IMG/VR virus record: IMGVR_UViG_3300034200_000684
Coordinates: 1 to 23,624 of that record
DNA length: 23,624 nt
Source: a virus
Reading direction: 5' to 3' (one strand)
The notes beneath the pieces are model-generated. The model had not been told where the DNA came from, made no database searches, and was given only the letters and a program-made list of their open reading frames with translations. This document shows positions 5,913 through 12,776 of the stretch, in pieces (the stretch's first letter is position 1; every line of letters starts with the position of its first letter). The position numbers and the translations under genes are program-made.

Positions 5913-5931
5913 CCGCCCGATAATCGGGCGG
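5913..5931. promoter_or_regulatory. 19-bp perfect palindrome between divergent int and HTH genes
   Basis: CCGCCCGAT, one central A, ATCGGGCGG: nine bases match on each side without error. It lies in the 173-base divergent region, about 34 bases upstream of P3 and about 43 bases before the integrase -10-like box. It suits a dimeric repressor or a recombination-directionality factor. No U-run follows on either strand, so termination is unlikely. Confidence 0.6.
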
Positions 5932-5944
5932 TGAACAAGGCATC

Positions 5945-5965
5945 CAGCGGAGGGCACTCCCGCTG
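5945..5965. promoter_or_regulatory. Second inverted repeat in the int control region
   Basis: CAGCGG and CCGCTG arms of 6 bases flank AGGGCACTC. It is followed on the plus strand by AAGTTTTG and then TATACT (5974-5979), a possible integrase -10 with no clear -35. It may be an operator, an integrase arm site or a weak hairpin. Confidence 0.3.
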
Positions 5966-6016
5966 AAGTTTTGTATACTAGTGACCGAAGGACCACGGAA
6001 AGCGAAAGGAAAGGCC

Positions 6017-6904
6017 ATGAAACTGCGAGAGTTCCTGCACGAAAGATATGCGATCCTCCACAATTTGAAAGCCCGCAGCGTCGAGCTCTACACGTTCTCG
6101 ATCGACCGCTTCGGCGACTTCCTCGAACGCGAGCCGGAACTGTCTGACTTAGAGGATCTGACGGTATCCAAGTTCCTGCGGTGGCGGGCGGTCACGCCAC
6201 ACAAGGGCAAGATCGCACGCCCGGCATCCGTGGCAAAGGACAAGTGCCAACTGCTCGGGCTGTGGAACGCAGCCGCACGCAAGCGGCTGGTGGAGCACTT
6301 CCCCGATCTGGCCCGCAATATCGTCCGCGTTCCCCACCGACCGCCCCAGGCGTACACGGTGGAAGAAATCAGCCGCATGGTGCGGGTGGCCAAGACCCGG
6401 CAGGGGATGGTCGGCCCGGTCCCGGCCGCGTGGGTTTGGCCGACGCTTTTGATGTCGTGCTACTTCACCGGGGAGCGCATCGGCAGCCACCTCGAAGTGC
6501 GCTGGCAGCAGATCGACTCCACCCGCCGCACGGTCACGTTTCTCTCGGAACACCGCAAGGGGCTCGGGCGCACGATTACGCGGGCGATCACGCCGCAACT
6601 GGTTCAGATGCTCGACGCGGCCCGTCGCGGTCCTGACGAGCTTGTATGGCCTTGGCTGGAACACCGCGAAATCGGCTCGCTGTGGCCACGGATTCGGGAC
6701 ATATGCCTAGCGGCAGGCGTAACGCCGAAGGGCTTCCACGCCATCCGCAAGGCGGCCGGTTCCTATGTCAAAGCTGCTGGCGGCGATGCCACGGAGTTCC
6801 TGACGCACGCGGACGGGCGAACGACCAAGGACCACTACCTCGACCCGAAGATCGTGGGCGAGGCGTCGGCCTTGGATTTCCTGCCGCCGCTCGACATCAA
6901 CTGA
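6017..6904 (+). CDS. int: Tyrosine recombinase, phage integrase
   Basis: A 295-residue tyrosine recombinase that would join phage and host attachment sites. The N-terminal part (about 1-95) resembles the SAM-like core-binding domain (ARSVELYTFSIDRFGDFLER). The catalytic domain carries Arg154 (FTGERIGSHLEVRW), Lys181 (HRKGLGR), the H-x-x-R pair His241/Arg244 (FHAIRKAAGSY), His264 (LTHADGRTT) and the nucleophile candidate Tyr274 (DHYLDP). I start at the ATG at 6017 because AAAGGAAAGG directly precedes it; a GTG at 5981 would add 12 residues without a good site. It is the only plus-strand gene seen and lies between the two leftward modules, divergent from the HTH gene. There is no sign of frameshift, so it looks functional. 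No attachment site could be identified from one sequence. Confidence 0.93.
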   Translation: MKLREFLHERYAILHNLKARSVELYTFSIDRFGDFLEREPELSDLEDLTVSKFLRWRAVTPHKGKIARPASVAKDKCQLLGLWNAAARKRLVEHFPDLARNIVRVPHRPPQAYTVEEISRMVRVAKTRQGMVGPVPAAWVWPTLLMSCYFTGERIGSHLEVRWQQIDSTRRTVTFLSEHRKGLGRTITRAITPQLVQMLDAARRGPDELVWPWLEHREIGSLWPRIRDICLAAGVTPKGFHAIRKAAGSYVKAAGGDATEFLTHADGRTTKDHYLDPKIVGEASALDFLPPLDIN

Positions 6905-6918
6905 ACCGGGCTGACGGG

Positions 6919-6954
6919 GAGGCGGCAGGGAAAGGAAGGAAAACCTGCCGCCTC
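6919..6954. terminator. Hairpin between convergent int and late operon end
   Basis: GAGGCGGCAGG and CCTGCCGCCTC form a perfect 11-bp stem around a 14-base purine-rich loop, 15 bases after the integrase stop and 15 bases after the end of the last leftward late gene. There is no T-run on either side, so a strictly intrinsic terminator is not shown, but the position suits a bidirectional transcription stop. Confidence 0.55.
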
Positions 6955-6969
6955 AACCCGCCGCCCGGC

Positions 6970-7167
6970 TCATTGTTCGGCTGGTCGCTGGATGTTCTCT
7001 CGGCTCGCCAGCATCGCCAGCAGCCGCTCGCGTTCTTCGAGCAGGCGGCCGATCATCCTGGCCGCCGTGCCGTTGCTCGCCGTCCACGAATTGGAAGGCC
7101 CGTGGCGGCCCACCCAGAGCCACGCTTCTTGGGCCTCGTTTTCGCTGTAGGGCACGCGGGGATTCAC
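6970..7167 (-). CDS. Small hypothetical protein, end of late operon
   Basis: A 65-residue protein starting at a GTG that overlaps the upstream TGA as GTGA (start VNPRVPYSENEAQEAWLWVG). The second half is a basic-acidic helix with RMIGRLLEERERLLAMLASR. No family recognised and no strong ribosome binding site, so translation would rely on coupling. The reading frame extends further upstream in an Arg-rich stretch overlapping the previous gene, which I reject. Confidence 0.5.
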   Translation of the reverse strand: MNPRVPYSENEAQEAWLWVGRHGPSNSWTASNGTAARMIGRLLEERERLLAMLASRENIQRPAEQ

Positions 7168-7502
7168 TCGACGCTCGCTTCCATCTTGATGAGGCAGATG
7201 AGCGCCCAGTTCGCCGCATCCAGCAGGGCGTTCGTGGGATCGACAGGCTGCCCCTGGGCGTACTTCTGCATCCGCACGACGCAATCGCTCAGATCGCAGA
7301 GAGCCCGACGCCACGGCTCCACGCCGCACTTTGCCGACGCGGTGACGTTCTCGAAGGCATCCTCGGCACCACCGTATTGCGCCGTCTTCTCGTAGTGCAA
7401 AGCCCGCAGCCGATCCAAGGCGTCGAGCCACTCGGGGCTGCCAGACGCATTCTGTCCACGCATCACGCCATCACCATTGAGTCGGTCGGCCACAGTAATC
7501 AT
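7164..7502 (-). CDS. Hypothetical protein, possibly DUF1599-like
   Basis: A 112-residue protein. The stretch ALDRLRALHYEKTAQYGGAE, followed by a helix with LSDCVVRMQKYAQG and then LLDAANWALICLIKME, resembles small phage proteins of the DUF1599 / nucleotide-modification-associated type. Those share a K-x-x-x-Y-G motif, an internal K/R-rich helix and a closing D-x-x-N-Y/W-A helix. This resemblance is from pattern memory and tentative. I chose the ATG at 7502, which overlaps the stop of the metallophosphoesterase as ATGA and has AAGGGA nearby. An in-frame upstream extension would run inside that gene. Confidence 0.6.
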   Translation of the reverse strand: MITVADRLNGDGVMRGQNASGSPEWLDALDRLRALHYEKTAQYGGAEDAFENVTASAKCGVEPWRRALCDLSDCVVRMQKYAQGQPVDPTNALLDAANWALICLIKMEASVE

Positions 7503-8674
7503 CCCTTTCTGTTCCCTTCGCTGACGTGCATTGATCGCAGCCCGCCATCGGGGCTGTAGAGGAATGTTTCGCATGCTTGTCTAGCCCCAAGGAATCCGTT
7601 GGCTGAGTGCCAATCGTCGGGCGGGCAGATCGTCGGGGCCGTCCGCACGATCACGCCGTCGAGCGTGTCCAGCGGCTTGTTGTGCTCGGCCGCCTGGTGG
7701 TGCAAGTGGCCCGTGTGCCACTCGCGATAGGTGCTGCGGCTCCACGCCTCGCGTTGCTCAAGGGCCATGATCTGCGGGAGTTTGCGTTTTGCCTTGTGCC
7801 CGTGCGTGAACCCGAGCAGGTTGCGCCCGTGCGTGAGGTATTGCCGCGAGAGGAAGTCGGGCTTGATCGTCACCGCCTTCGAGCCACGGAACCGCTCCAC
7901 GAGAATCCGCTGAAAGGCCCACGTCAGCACCTCGTCGTGGTTGCCGTTGACGATCACCACGTCGGTGGGGGCCGAGGCCGCCGACCGCTCGACGATGCCG
8001 AGCAGCGAGTCGCACCCCACCTGAATCATCTTCTGCAGCCGCCCGTCCCGCTCCAGCGGCGTGCCGCCGGTTGTCGTGCCGCTCGGCGTGTCGTAGTGGA
8101 AGAGGTCGCCCAGGAACGCGATCGTGCGGCGAGTGGGCTTGTGGGCATCACCCACTGCCACCAGTTCGGCCCCGGCTTTGCCCACGAGCTGCTCGGCCAG
8201 GTCGAGGTCGTAGTCGCTGCCGCCCGTCGTCTTGCTCCACGAGTAAGCCCCGAAGTGCGTGTCCGAAACGACGAGCACCTGCCAAAGGCCGTCTGCCTTG
8301 GGTGCCTTGACGGGTTTGGTCAAGGGCTTGCGGAGCGTCTTCTTCGCGGCGTCGATCATCGCCTCGACCACTTCGATGGTGGTCGGCCCGCCCTTGGGCT
8401 TGAGTCGCACGAAGACCCGGTGTAGTTCGATGGTGCCGCCGTCGCCGTCGCCGCACTCCCATTTAGTCGCCTCGCTGGCTGCGACCTCGAAGCGGGCCAT
8501 GTCGGCTTCGATGTGGCGAAGCAGATCCTCCACCGTCTTGATGCGGCGGCTCGTGGATCGGGCCTCGAGCGAATCGCCGTCCTGCCGCTGCGTCACCTGC
8601 TCGGCATCGGCGGCAGGCTTCGCGGGCGGGAGCTTCGATGCCACGGAAGCCGCTAGCGTTTTCCGTTTAGCCAC
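7499..8674 (-). CDS. Calcineurin-like metallophosphoesterase
   Basis: A 391-residue enzyme. All motifs of the metallophosphoesterase fold are present in order: D138-x-H140 (VVSDTHFGAY), G189-D190 (FLGDLFHYD), G-N-H-D at 244-247 (VNGNHDEVL), H291-G-H293 and G-H-x-H at 322-325 (HTGHLHHQ). These residues bind two metal ions and hydrolyse phosphoesters. The N-terminal 130 residues are a hydrophilic helical extension not part of the fold. The GTG at 8674 is preferred because AAGGGG lies 8 bases upstream and because it starts just inside the end of the preceding gene. Family members include Mre11/SbcD-like nucleases, phosphatases and nucleotide esterases; the sequence does not tell which. Its place after the tail fibre rather than near RecT is unusual for a recombination nuclease. 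Confidence 0.88.
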   Translation of the reverse strand: MAKRKTLAASVASKLPPAKPAADAEQVTQRQDGDSLEARSTSRRIKTVEDLLRHIEADMARFEVAASEATKWECGDGDGGTIELHRVFVRLKPKGGPTTIEVVEAMIDAAKKTLRKPLTKPVKAPKADGLWQVLVVSDTHFGAYSWSKTTGGSDYDLDLAEQLVGKAGAELVAVGDAHKPTRRTIAFLGDLFHYDTPSGTTTGGTPLERDGRLQKMIQVGCDSLLGIVERSAASAPTDVVIVNGNHDEVLTWAFQRILVERFRGSKAVTIKPDFLSRQYLTHGRNLLGFTHGHKAKRKLPQIMALEQREAWSRSTYREWHTGHLHHQAAEHNKPLDTLDGVIVRTAPTICPPDDWHSANGFLGARQACETFLYSPDGGLRSMHVSEGNRKG

Positions 8675-8907
8675 TGAATCACCCCTTGGAGTCCGCTCGT
8701 TTTCCAGCCGCGCTCGCGTGCGGCTTCGATGATCGCACGGGCGAATGCTGTCTTCTGGTGCGTCGCGTGATCGAACGAAGCCCGCACCGCTTCCAGTTCC
8801 GCCTGGGCCTCGGCGGGCAGACGCTCGAACCACGTCCCGAATCCAGGGCTGCGGTTGCGCGTCCGAGCCAGCACGTCATCGAGCAGGCTTGTCGGCTTTC
8901 TTGCCAC
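8653..8907 (-). CDS. Small hypothetical protein preceding the metallophosphoesterase
   Basis: An 84-residue protein starting at GTG (AAGGGA seven bases upstream). The body reads as two or three helices: FGTWFERLPAEAQAELEAVR, then a segment with KTAFARAIIEAARERGWKTS, ending GVIQWLNGKR. The ERGWKTSGLQGVIQWL part looks like a small helical DNA-binding unit similar to terminase-small-subunit or transposase-helper N-termini, but I do not recognise a named family. It overlaps its neighbours on both sides (32 bases upstream, 22 downstream), consistent with coupled expression. Confidence 0.6.
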   Translation of the reverse strand: MARKPTSLLDDVLARTRNRSPGFGTWFERLPAEAQAELEAVRASFDHATHQKTAFARAIIEAARERGWKTSGLQGVIQWLNGKR

Positions 8908-9055
8908 GGGGCTTCCCTTTCGGCTTGGGCTTCGCGGAACGCCGCAGGACCATGTTGCCGTCGTCGTCCAAGGTGAACGGCGGCGAGGCGTCGTCGTCCT
9001 CGTAGTCGAGCTCGGCGAGGTTAGGCGTCTTCGCCTTGGGCGGCTTGCGGGGCAT
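8876..9055 (-). CDS. 59-residue hydrophilic protein
   Basis: A short ORF starting MPRKPPKAKTPNLAELDYED and ending in a Lys/Pro-rich tail. An acidic middle (DYEDDD, TLDDDGNM) lies between basic ends, so it is probably disordered. AAAGGGA sits 9 bases before the ATG at 9055, and it overlaps the next gene by 32 bases. No family recognised. It is the first gene after the tail-fibre gene. Confidence 0.5.
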   Translation of the reverse strand: MPRKPPKAKTPNLAELDYEDDDASPPFTLDDDGNMVLRRSAKPKPKGKPRGKKADKPAR

Positions 9056-9114
9056 CGGCTGCGTCCCTTTCGCCGCTCACCCTAGCCGGGGCGTCAAGCG
9101 TCAGCCGGGGCCGG

Positions 9115-11136
9115 TCACGAAACATTCCACTTGGCAGCTAGGCTCGCCCGTATCTCAGAAACCTCAGTAGACGAAAGCGCGCGGTCGAAGATCGCCAGCT
9201 CGCCAAGGTCGCCGTTCAGTCCACCGTACGCGAAGTTGCCCTGGGAATCGTCAAGCGCTTTCACTGAGCCAACCGACAGCACGGAAGAGGCGGTTGTCTG
9301 CGCGTTGCTCGCTGAAAATGTTCCGGCGCTAGTCGAAGCAAACGAATAGGAGTTGCCTGACTTTACAACGCTGACGACATACCACTGCGCAGGCAATGAC
9401 CCTCTTATTACCACGTTCGCGGACGGTCGCGCCCATATCTGTAGGTTGTTTTCAAGGTAAACACTAACGAAACCTGGGCTGAAAGTTCCCCAACCCCAAG
9501 CGGCAGCGTAAGGAGAAGTTGGCTTAAACACAAAAAACATACTGAAGTCCGCGTTCCCGATGATGGGGAACTGCGCCGCCGTATCAAGTCGCGTGCCACC
9601 TAAAAAGCGAACGACAGGCAGGCCATTCTGCACGGCCGTGCGGTACTTTGCGGCAGTGCCTAGCGACTGGATTAGATGGAATCCATTACCGCTCTTGTCC
9701 TCCCAACGCTGGACCGATGAATCGTCCGACGTTACTGCCGAGCCGCCAGAGGTGGCGTCAAACAATCCAGAGGAGGCGTCGTACCAAGCCTTCAGGTTTG
9801 GAGTAGAGGCAAGCGACGCCGTTCCAGGCGTCACGCTGCTCGTCGCCGACGAGTACGGCCCTGTGCCAGCCCCGTTGATCGCCGCCACGCGGAATACGTA
9901 GGCCGTGCCGTTGGTCAGCCCCGTGACGGTCGCCGAGGTCGTTGTCGAAGTGCCATCGGAGAACGTCGTCCACGAGGTGCCGCTGTTGCTGGAGAACTGC
10001 ACGGCGTAATCGGTGATTGCGTACCCGCCGTTGTCCACGGGGGCGGTCCACGAAACGGTCGCCTGCTCGTTGCCAGCGGTCGCGGAAACGCTCGTCGGCG
10101 CACCGAGCGGTGTCCAAGTGGCAATCGCCGTTCGCCGCCAGCCAGAGGCGGATTTGACGTAGAGGAACGAGGCGTCGTATGCGATGTCGCCGTTCGTGCC
10201 GCTCGCCGAGGGCGACATCGGCACGGGCTGCCACGACACGCCTGCACTGCCGGTTTGGCCCTGCGGAATGGTGAAGTCTAAGACGACTGCCGATGAAGTG
10301 CCGCTATTCGTGACGCTCGCGGACGAGCCAGCCGCGCCGGTGGTCACCGTGCCGATAGCAATCGTCGCCGGGCCTTGCGGACCCTGCGGCCCCGTGATCG
10401 CCGATAACGCCACGAGGTCGGTCCATGCCGCGTCGCCGACGTAGCGCCACTGAACGTGCGTGGCCGTGACCTGAAGCTGCACTTCGCGGCCGTTGGTGCC
10501 GTTGCTTCCGTTGGTTCCGTTGGTCCCGTTCGTGCCAGCCGCCCCGGTGTCGCCTCGCGGAATCGTGAAGTTGAAGACCGCCGCCGAACTGTTCCCGGCA
10601 TTGGTCACGCTCGCATTGGAGCCCGCTGCCCCGGTCGTGACAGTCCCGACAGATACCGTCGCCGCTGCGCCAGCCGGTCCCGTTGCTCCTGTGTTGCCGG
10701 TTGCGCCAACATCGCCTCGTGGAATCGTGAGCGAAAGCGTCTGGTTCGGAGCGGTGCCTGTGATGGTCGCGGATGCGTTGCTTCCGGCCGCCCCGGTCGT
10801 CACCGTGCCAACCGTCAGGCTATTCGCAGGCCCAGCCGGGCCGACGCTACCCGTTGCGCCAGTGCTGCCCGTGGCTCCTGTCTGGCCGGTGTCGCCGCGC
10901 GGGATGGTCAGCGAAAGCGTCTGATTGGGTGCCGTCCCGGTCAGCGTTGCGGAGGCGTTTGACCCCGCCGCGCCGGTGGTCACCGTGCCAATGGCGAGCG
11001 TGGTCGCTGGCCCCGTGTCGCCCTTCGGCCCGCGATCCCCGCCCATCTGCGTGACTGTGACTGCGGCAGTGCCTCCTGTCACGTCAACCGTGACAGGGCT
11101 TCCGCCGCTCGCGCTTACGGTGATGTCGTCGCTCAT
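9115..11136 (-). CDS. Tail fibre / receptor-binding protein with collagen-like, FN3 and LamG-like regions
   Basis: A 673-residue modular protein. Residues 1-44 form a short N-terminus ending in a collagen-like start (GPKGDTGPA). Residues 45-299 contain four copies of a roughly 40-residue unit built on GTVTTGAAGS, an Ala/Ser/Thr strand and FTIPRGDTG, separated by Gly-x-y collagen-like spacers (GATGSTGATG; TNGTNGTNG). Residues 300-344 resemble a fibre segment with NGDIAYDASFLYVKS. Residues about 345-438 are a fibronectin type III domain (GAPTSVSATAGNEQATVSWT; NGTAYVFRVAAINGAG). Residues 439-673 look like a concanavalin/LamG-type jelly roll (LKAWYDASSG; FSMFFVFKPT; LNGDLGELAIFDRALSSTEV), a likely sugar-binding tip. 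It starts as ATGA with the upstream gene. The role in host adsorption is inferred from architecture and position. Confidence 0.85.
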   Translation of the reverse strand: MSDDITVSASGGSPVTVDVTGGTAAVTVTQMGGDRGPKGDTGPATTLAIGTVTTGAAGSNASATLTGTAPNQTLSLTIPRGDTGQTGATGSTGATGSVGPAGPANSLTVGTVTTGAAGSNASATITGTAPNQTLSLTIPRGDVGATGNTGATGPAGAAATVSVGTVTTGAAGSNASVTNAGNSSAAVFNFTIPRGDTGAAGTNGTNGTNGSNGTNGREVQLQVTATHVQWRYVGDAAWTDLVALSAITGPQGPQGPATIAIGTVTTGAAGSSASVTNSGTSSAVVLDFTIPQGQTGSAGVSWQPVPMSPSASGTNGDIAYDASFLYVKSASGWRRTAIATWTPLGAPTSVSATAGNEQATVSWTAPVDNGGYAITDYAVQFSSNSGTSWTTFSDGTSTTTSATVTGLTNGTAYVFRVAAINGAGTGPYSSATSSVTPGTASLASTPNLKAWYDASSGLFDATSGGSAVTSDDSSVQRWEDKSGNGFHLIQSLGTAAKYRTAVQNGLPVVRFLGGTRLDTAAQFPIIGNADFSMFFVFKPTSPYAAAWGWGTFSPGFVSVYLENNLQIWARPSANVVIRGSLPAQWYVVSVVKSGNSYSFASTSAGTFSASNAQTTASSVLSVGSVKALDDSQGNFAYGGLNGDLGELAIFDRALSSTEVSEIRASLAAKWNVS
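10240..11004 (-). repeat. Four imperfect coding repeats in the tail-fibre gene
   Basis: Residues 45-104, 105-158, 159-216 and 257-299 of the fibre share GTVTTGAAGS and TIP-x-G-x-x-G cores. Units 1 and 2 are nearly identical up to their spacers; unit 4 is the most divergent and is displaced by a 40-residue insert (REVQLQVTATHVQWRY region). Such arrays can expand or contract by recombination. Confidence 0.8.
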
Positions 11137-11507
11137 GGCGTGGTCGGCGTCACGGTGCCAGAGAGATAGGTACGGGTCACGCCGCCGGGCGAGACGCCGC
11201 GAAAGAACCAGCGATACAACTTCGTCACGTCGAGCGCGAGCGTCTGCGTCTCGGTCAGCGAGATGATGTATTGAGCGTTCGCGGCACTCACGGTCTCAAT
11301 CGCAAACGTGGCGGCGGTGGTGCCCTGGTTGAACGTGCCTGTGGCCGCGCCGATGCCAGCGGTGGCAGTGGCCTGCGTCGCCTCAAACACAATGGCCGTC
11401 CACGTGTAGCCGGTGCCGTCGAAGGACAGATCGACGTTCATATTGAACTCGTCGCCGCGAACGAAGGCGAGGTTCAATTCTGCCGGTAGGACGCTGTATT
11501 GGCTCAT
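11133..11507 (-). CDS. Putative tail/baseplate structural protein preceding the fibre
   Basis: A 124-residue protein beginning MSQYSVLPAELNLAFVRGDE. The segment LAFVRGDEFNMNVDLSFDGT, followed by a long series of beta strands (YTWTAIVFEATQ; AQYIISLTET; LYRWFFRGVSPGG), matches small beta-sandwich structural proteins often encoded just before phage fibre genes. The R-G-D-x-F opening is common in this group. It overlaps the fibre gene as ATGA and follows its upstream gene by 4 bases. Role is inferred from position and the beta-rich content. Confidence 0.6.
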   Translation of the reverse strand: MSQYSVLPAELNLAFVRGDEFNMNVDLSFDGTGYTWTAIVFEATQATATAGIGAATGTFNQGTTAATFAIETVSAANAQYIISLTETQTLALDVTKLYRWFFRGVSPGGVTRTYLSGTVTPTTP

Positions 11508-11511
11508 AGTT

Positions 11512-11937
11512 TCAGCCTAACGGTGGTTGCGAGAGGCTTGCAGATGAGGCCCGGCGGGCGTTGGCGATAGCCCGCCTCACAAGCATCCGCCCAGCGGCGT
11601 CGAGGAACGGCAGGCCGCGTGCCTTCGCTTCCTCTCGCATCACCGCCACCACCTCCTCGATCCGTTCGGGCTTGCTGCACTCGTCTGGCCCCCAAGCGTC
11701 CATCTCGGCGGCCTTGGCCCGGCAGGCGCAGGTGGGCGTGGGCTCGATGCCGAAGCGTTTCAAGAGCTTGGAGAGTTCGGTGCCGGGGCCGGAGGATGGG
11801 TGTGGTGGTGGCGGCAGCCACGACTTGCCCGGCCATCTCGGCACGCTGCACATGCGATAGATGTTTGCTTTTTCTGCCGCTCGCCCGCACCGGACACAAG
11901 TGAGCGTGCCGCTGTCGATTTCGCAAACAAAGTTCAC
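11512..11937 (-). CDS. Conserved-looking Cys-containing hypothetical protein
   Basis: A 141-residue protein starting at GTG with GAGG six bases upstream. The N-terminus carries a Cys pair (LTCVRCGRA, with a further Cys at residue 5) that could bind zinc. After a Pro-rich linker comes ELSKLLKRFGIEPTPTCACR, then AEMDAWGPDECSKPERIEEV and GLPFLDAAGRMLVRRAIANA. I recall this Cys-rich, GLPFLDAAGR-type pattern from unnamed phage and planctomycete proteins, where it sits near tail genes. Function unknown; a metal-bound tail accessory is one possibility. Confidence 0.6.
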   Translation of the reverse strand: MNFVCEIDSGTLTCVRCGRAAEKANIYRMCSVPRWPGKSWLPPPPHPSSGPGTELSKLLKRFGIEPTPTCACRAKAAEMDAWGPDECSKPERIEEVVAVMREEAKARGLPFLDAAGRMLVRRAIANARRASSASLSQPPLG

Positions 11938-11946
11938 TGGCTACCT

Positions 11947-12774
11947 CTAGTTGTGCGCCGTAAGAGTCACGTCGCCAAACGCGCCAGCGGTCGGCAAATA
12001 AACTGCTTTCGCAAGCACTAGCGGCTGGCGGTTTTCTGAGCAAAAAGACGGCCACGACGCGGCTACATTTTGTGGAGAAAAAAACTGGCCGTAAGTCACT
12101 GTGAATGGCGGGCGAGTTGCCCTTGGGTAGTCTTCGTCCCTAATCGCGGCAATGCAGAGATTAGAAACGAACCCAGTGCAACCAACTCCAACAGAGACAT
12201 ACAAGCCATTTCCTTCTAAAATTGTTTGCGAGTTGACAGGCGTTGCGCCTTGGCAACATCCAGGGCTTCCATCTGGAAGCGTTCCAAGATCGGTGAAGAA
12301 GCCGCCTCCTGAAAAAAAGAAAAATCCACCAACAGAAGATTGCAAAGAACACGCTGGCTCAAACGCCGGGGTGTAGGGCATCTCAATGGGAGACTGCGTG
12401 AGTTTTTGTTTTATTTTCTCGTAGCACTGCGTAAACGAGTCGCCTGGATGCGATTGAGTGTTGGCAAAATTGGAGGTGCAAGACATCCCTGGCGGAATTG
12501 GGTCAAAATTACTGAATGCAATCGTTATTTTTTTGGGAAACTTGGGGCAGGACAGCCCGCACGGTTGTGTGCAGACGCAGCCTTGCGGGCATGGGTCGCA
12601 AGCGTTTGCGACAACGCTCGGCTGGCCAGGACAAGCGTGCACAGTTGGCTGTTCGCACGTCTGCCCCGCCTTAAACGTCCCGCCATTCTGCTGGCACTCG
12701 CACGAACCGACGCTCGTGCAGGTCGTGCCTTGGCAGCACACGCCGTTCGTGCCTTCGCAGCAACAACAGGCCAT
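11947..12774 (-). CDS. Cys-rich virion or tail protein, function unknown
   Basis: A 275-residue protein. About 17 Cys residues fall in the first 80 or so (ACCCCEGTNGVCCQGTTC; SCECQQNGGTFKAGQTC; CDPCPQGCVCTQPCGLSCP), with CC, C-x-C and C-x-x-C spacing. This resembles disulfide-knotted or metal-binding modules of extracellular proteins. The remaining 190 residues are beta-rich (KKITIAFSNFDP; GGFFFFSGGGFFTDLG; PPFTVTYGQFFS) with a few more Cys. The ATG at 12774 follows the upstream stop by two bases and has GGGGT nearby; a longer frame upstream is rejected as antisense-like. The coding stretch 12000-12560 is visibly more A/T-rich than its neighbours. Its location between tape measure and fibre genes suggests a tail-tip or secreted-like structural part. 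Confidence 0.65.
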   Translation of the reverse strand: MACCCCEGTNGVCCQGTTCTSVGSCECQQNGGTFKAGQTCEQPTVHACPGQPSVVANACDPCPQGCVCTQPCGLSCPKFPKKITIAFSNFDPIPPGMSCTSNFANTQSHPGDSFTQCYEKIKQKLTQSPIEMPYTPAFEPACSLQSSVGGFFFFSGGGFFTDLGTLPDGSPGCCQGATPVNSQTILEGNGLYVSVGVGCTGFVSNLCIAAIRDEDYPRATRPPFTVTYGQFFSPQNVAASWPSFCSENRQPLVLAKAVYLPTAGAFGDVTLTAHN

Positions 12775-12776
12775 CG

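Noticed and set aside
5981-6016. GTG start for the integrase 12 codons upstream
   Set aside because: No ribosome binding site; the ATG at 6017 has AAAGGAAAGG and begins at the expected domain edge.
6719-6730. Another TAACGCCGA match inside the integrase gene as an operator
   Set aside because: A 9-base match inside coding sequence with no promoter; expected by chance in GC-rich DNA.
9115-11136. Diversity-generating retroelement acting on the fibre
   Set aside because: No reverse transcriptase, template repeat or A-biased variable repeat was seen in the window.
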